A DNA stretch of 64,000 nucleotides from the NCBI RefSeq assembly GCF_002420705.1, contig NZ_DIIM01000032.1, positions 57,814-121,813 on the forward strand. Reading direction: 5' to 3'. Below, piece after piece: positions 63,803 to 64,000 of the stretch (within the stretch, counting starts at the first letter, position 1; the number at the start of each line of letters is the position of its first letter). This DNA is from Sphingobacterium sp. UBA5670 (GTDB taxonomy: Bacteria > Bacteroidota > Bacteroidia > Sphingobacteriales > Sphingobacteriaceae). The notes under the pieces were generated by a model, which was not told the origin of the DNA, ran no database searches, and was given only the letters and a program-made list of their open reading frames with translations. The translations under genes were made by a program, and so were the position numbers.

Positions 63803-64000
63803 AGCGGTATCTTAACTCGAAATATAGCCCCCTTACCTATTTCACTTTTCACGGATAGCTCGCCCTTATGTTGATCCACAATGTCTTTACTAATATATAA
63901 ACCTATTCCAAACCCCGAGATATTGGAAGTAATATCCGCTGCCCTGTAAAACCGGGAAAAGATATGACCTTGTTGTTCCGGGGAAATGCCCATACCAAAA
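63799..64000 (-). CDS. Sensor histidine kinase, 3' end (gene continues past window)
   Basis: Only the C-terminal about 66 codons are inside the window; the frame stays open through 64000 (F-G before MGISPEQQ). The visible part is the end of an HATPase domain: GMGISPEQQGHIFSRFYRA, then the G2 box GFGIGLYISKDIVDQHKGEL and the end GKGAIFRVKIPL. It converges on the MEDS gene with a 4-base overlap, and the pair may form one signalling unit. Confidence 0.9.
   Translation of the reverse strand, partial: FGMGISPEQQGHIFSRFYRAADITSNISGFGIGLYISKDIVDQHKGELSVKSEIGKGAIFRVKIPL

Overview
The window is a chromosomal segment of a Bacteroidota bacterium, most likely Sphingobacteriaceae and close to Sphingobacterium. 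This rests on protein content: a SusC/SusD pair, a hybrid two-component system with a reg_prop propeller, a Bacteroidota-type aconitase and a 7TM-HD phosphodiesterase. It also rests on several promoters that fit the Bacteroidota -7 consensus TAnnTTTG, and on moderate-to-low GC. No rRNA, CRISPR array, phage or intact insertion sequence is visible. The genus call is inference.

Region 1 (1-28,000) is mostly core metabolism and housekeeping. It holds the 3' part of arabinose-5-phosphate isomerase (Kdo synthesis), a DUF1573 exported protein, a PLP aminotransferase and a short coiled-coil protein. A topA-hypothetical-cmk operon follows, then a GDPD lipoprotein, a patatin, a DsbA/FrnE-like protein, Smc, PPK2, PckA, an MBL hydrolase, an outer-membrane protein, acnB-acnA in tandem, rpe, a PgpH-like HD phosphodiesterase and tRNA-Ser(GCT). 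Many genes end in strong hairpin terminators. The Smc-PPK2 gap carries two diverged copies of a structured element with compensatory stem changes.

Region 2 (28,000-43,400) is a polysaccharide utilization locus on the minus strand, read in the order GH31 (with a PA14 insert), SusC, SusD, SusE/F-position lipoprotein, GH2. Next to it lies a 1336-residue hybrid two-component regulator. Combining a PA14-type GH31 with a GH2 fits uptake and trimming of galactosylated xyloglucan oligosaccharides. No endo-glucanase is present, so the locus probably acts on pre-cut fragments. A direct repeat with 22-bp spacing upstream of the GH31 -7 box is a candidate regulator site.

Region 3 (43,400-64,000) is accessory and has a stress and envelope flavour. 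It contains a duplicated membrane protein, a decayed zinc alcohol dehydrogenase, a NarL-type response regulator divergent from a PAS histidine kinase, LigD, an MscS channel with a small lipoprotein, and a tight five-gene plus-strand operon. That operon encodes a glycosyltransferase, a glycosyltransferase-GmhA fusion, GmhB, HldE and a GT9 transferase. It covers every step from sedoheptulose-7-phosphate to ADP-D-glycero-D-manno-heptose, but no HldD epimerase is present. A second GT9 gene converges on the operon. The window ends with a Rieske-FAD oxidoreductase, an SDR, a MEDS-domain protein and the 3' end of a histidine kinase.
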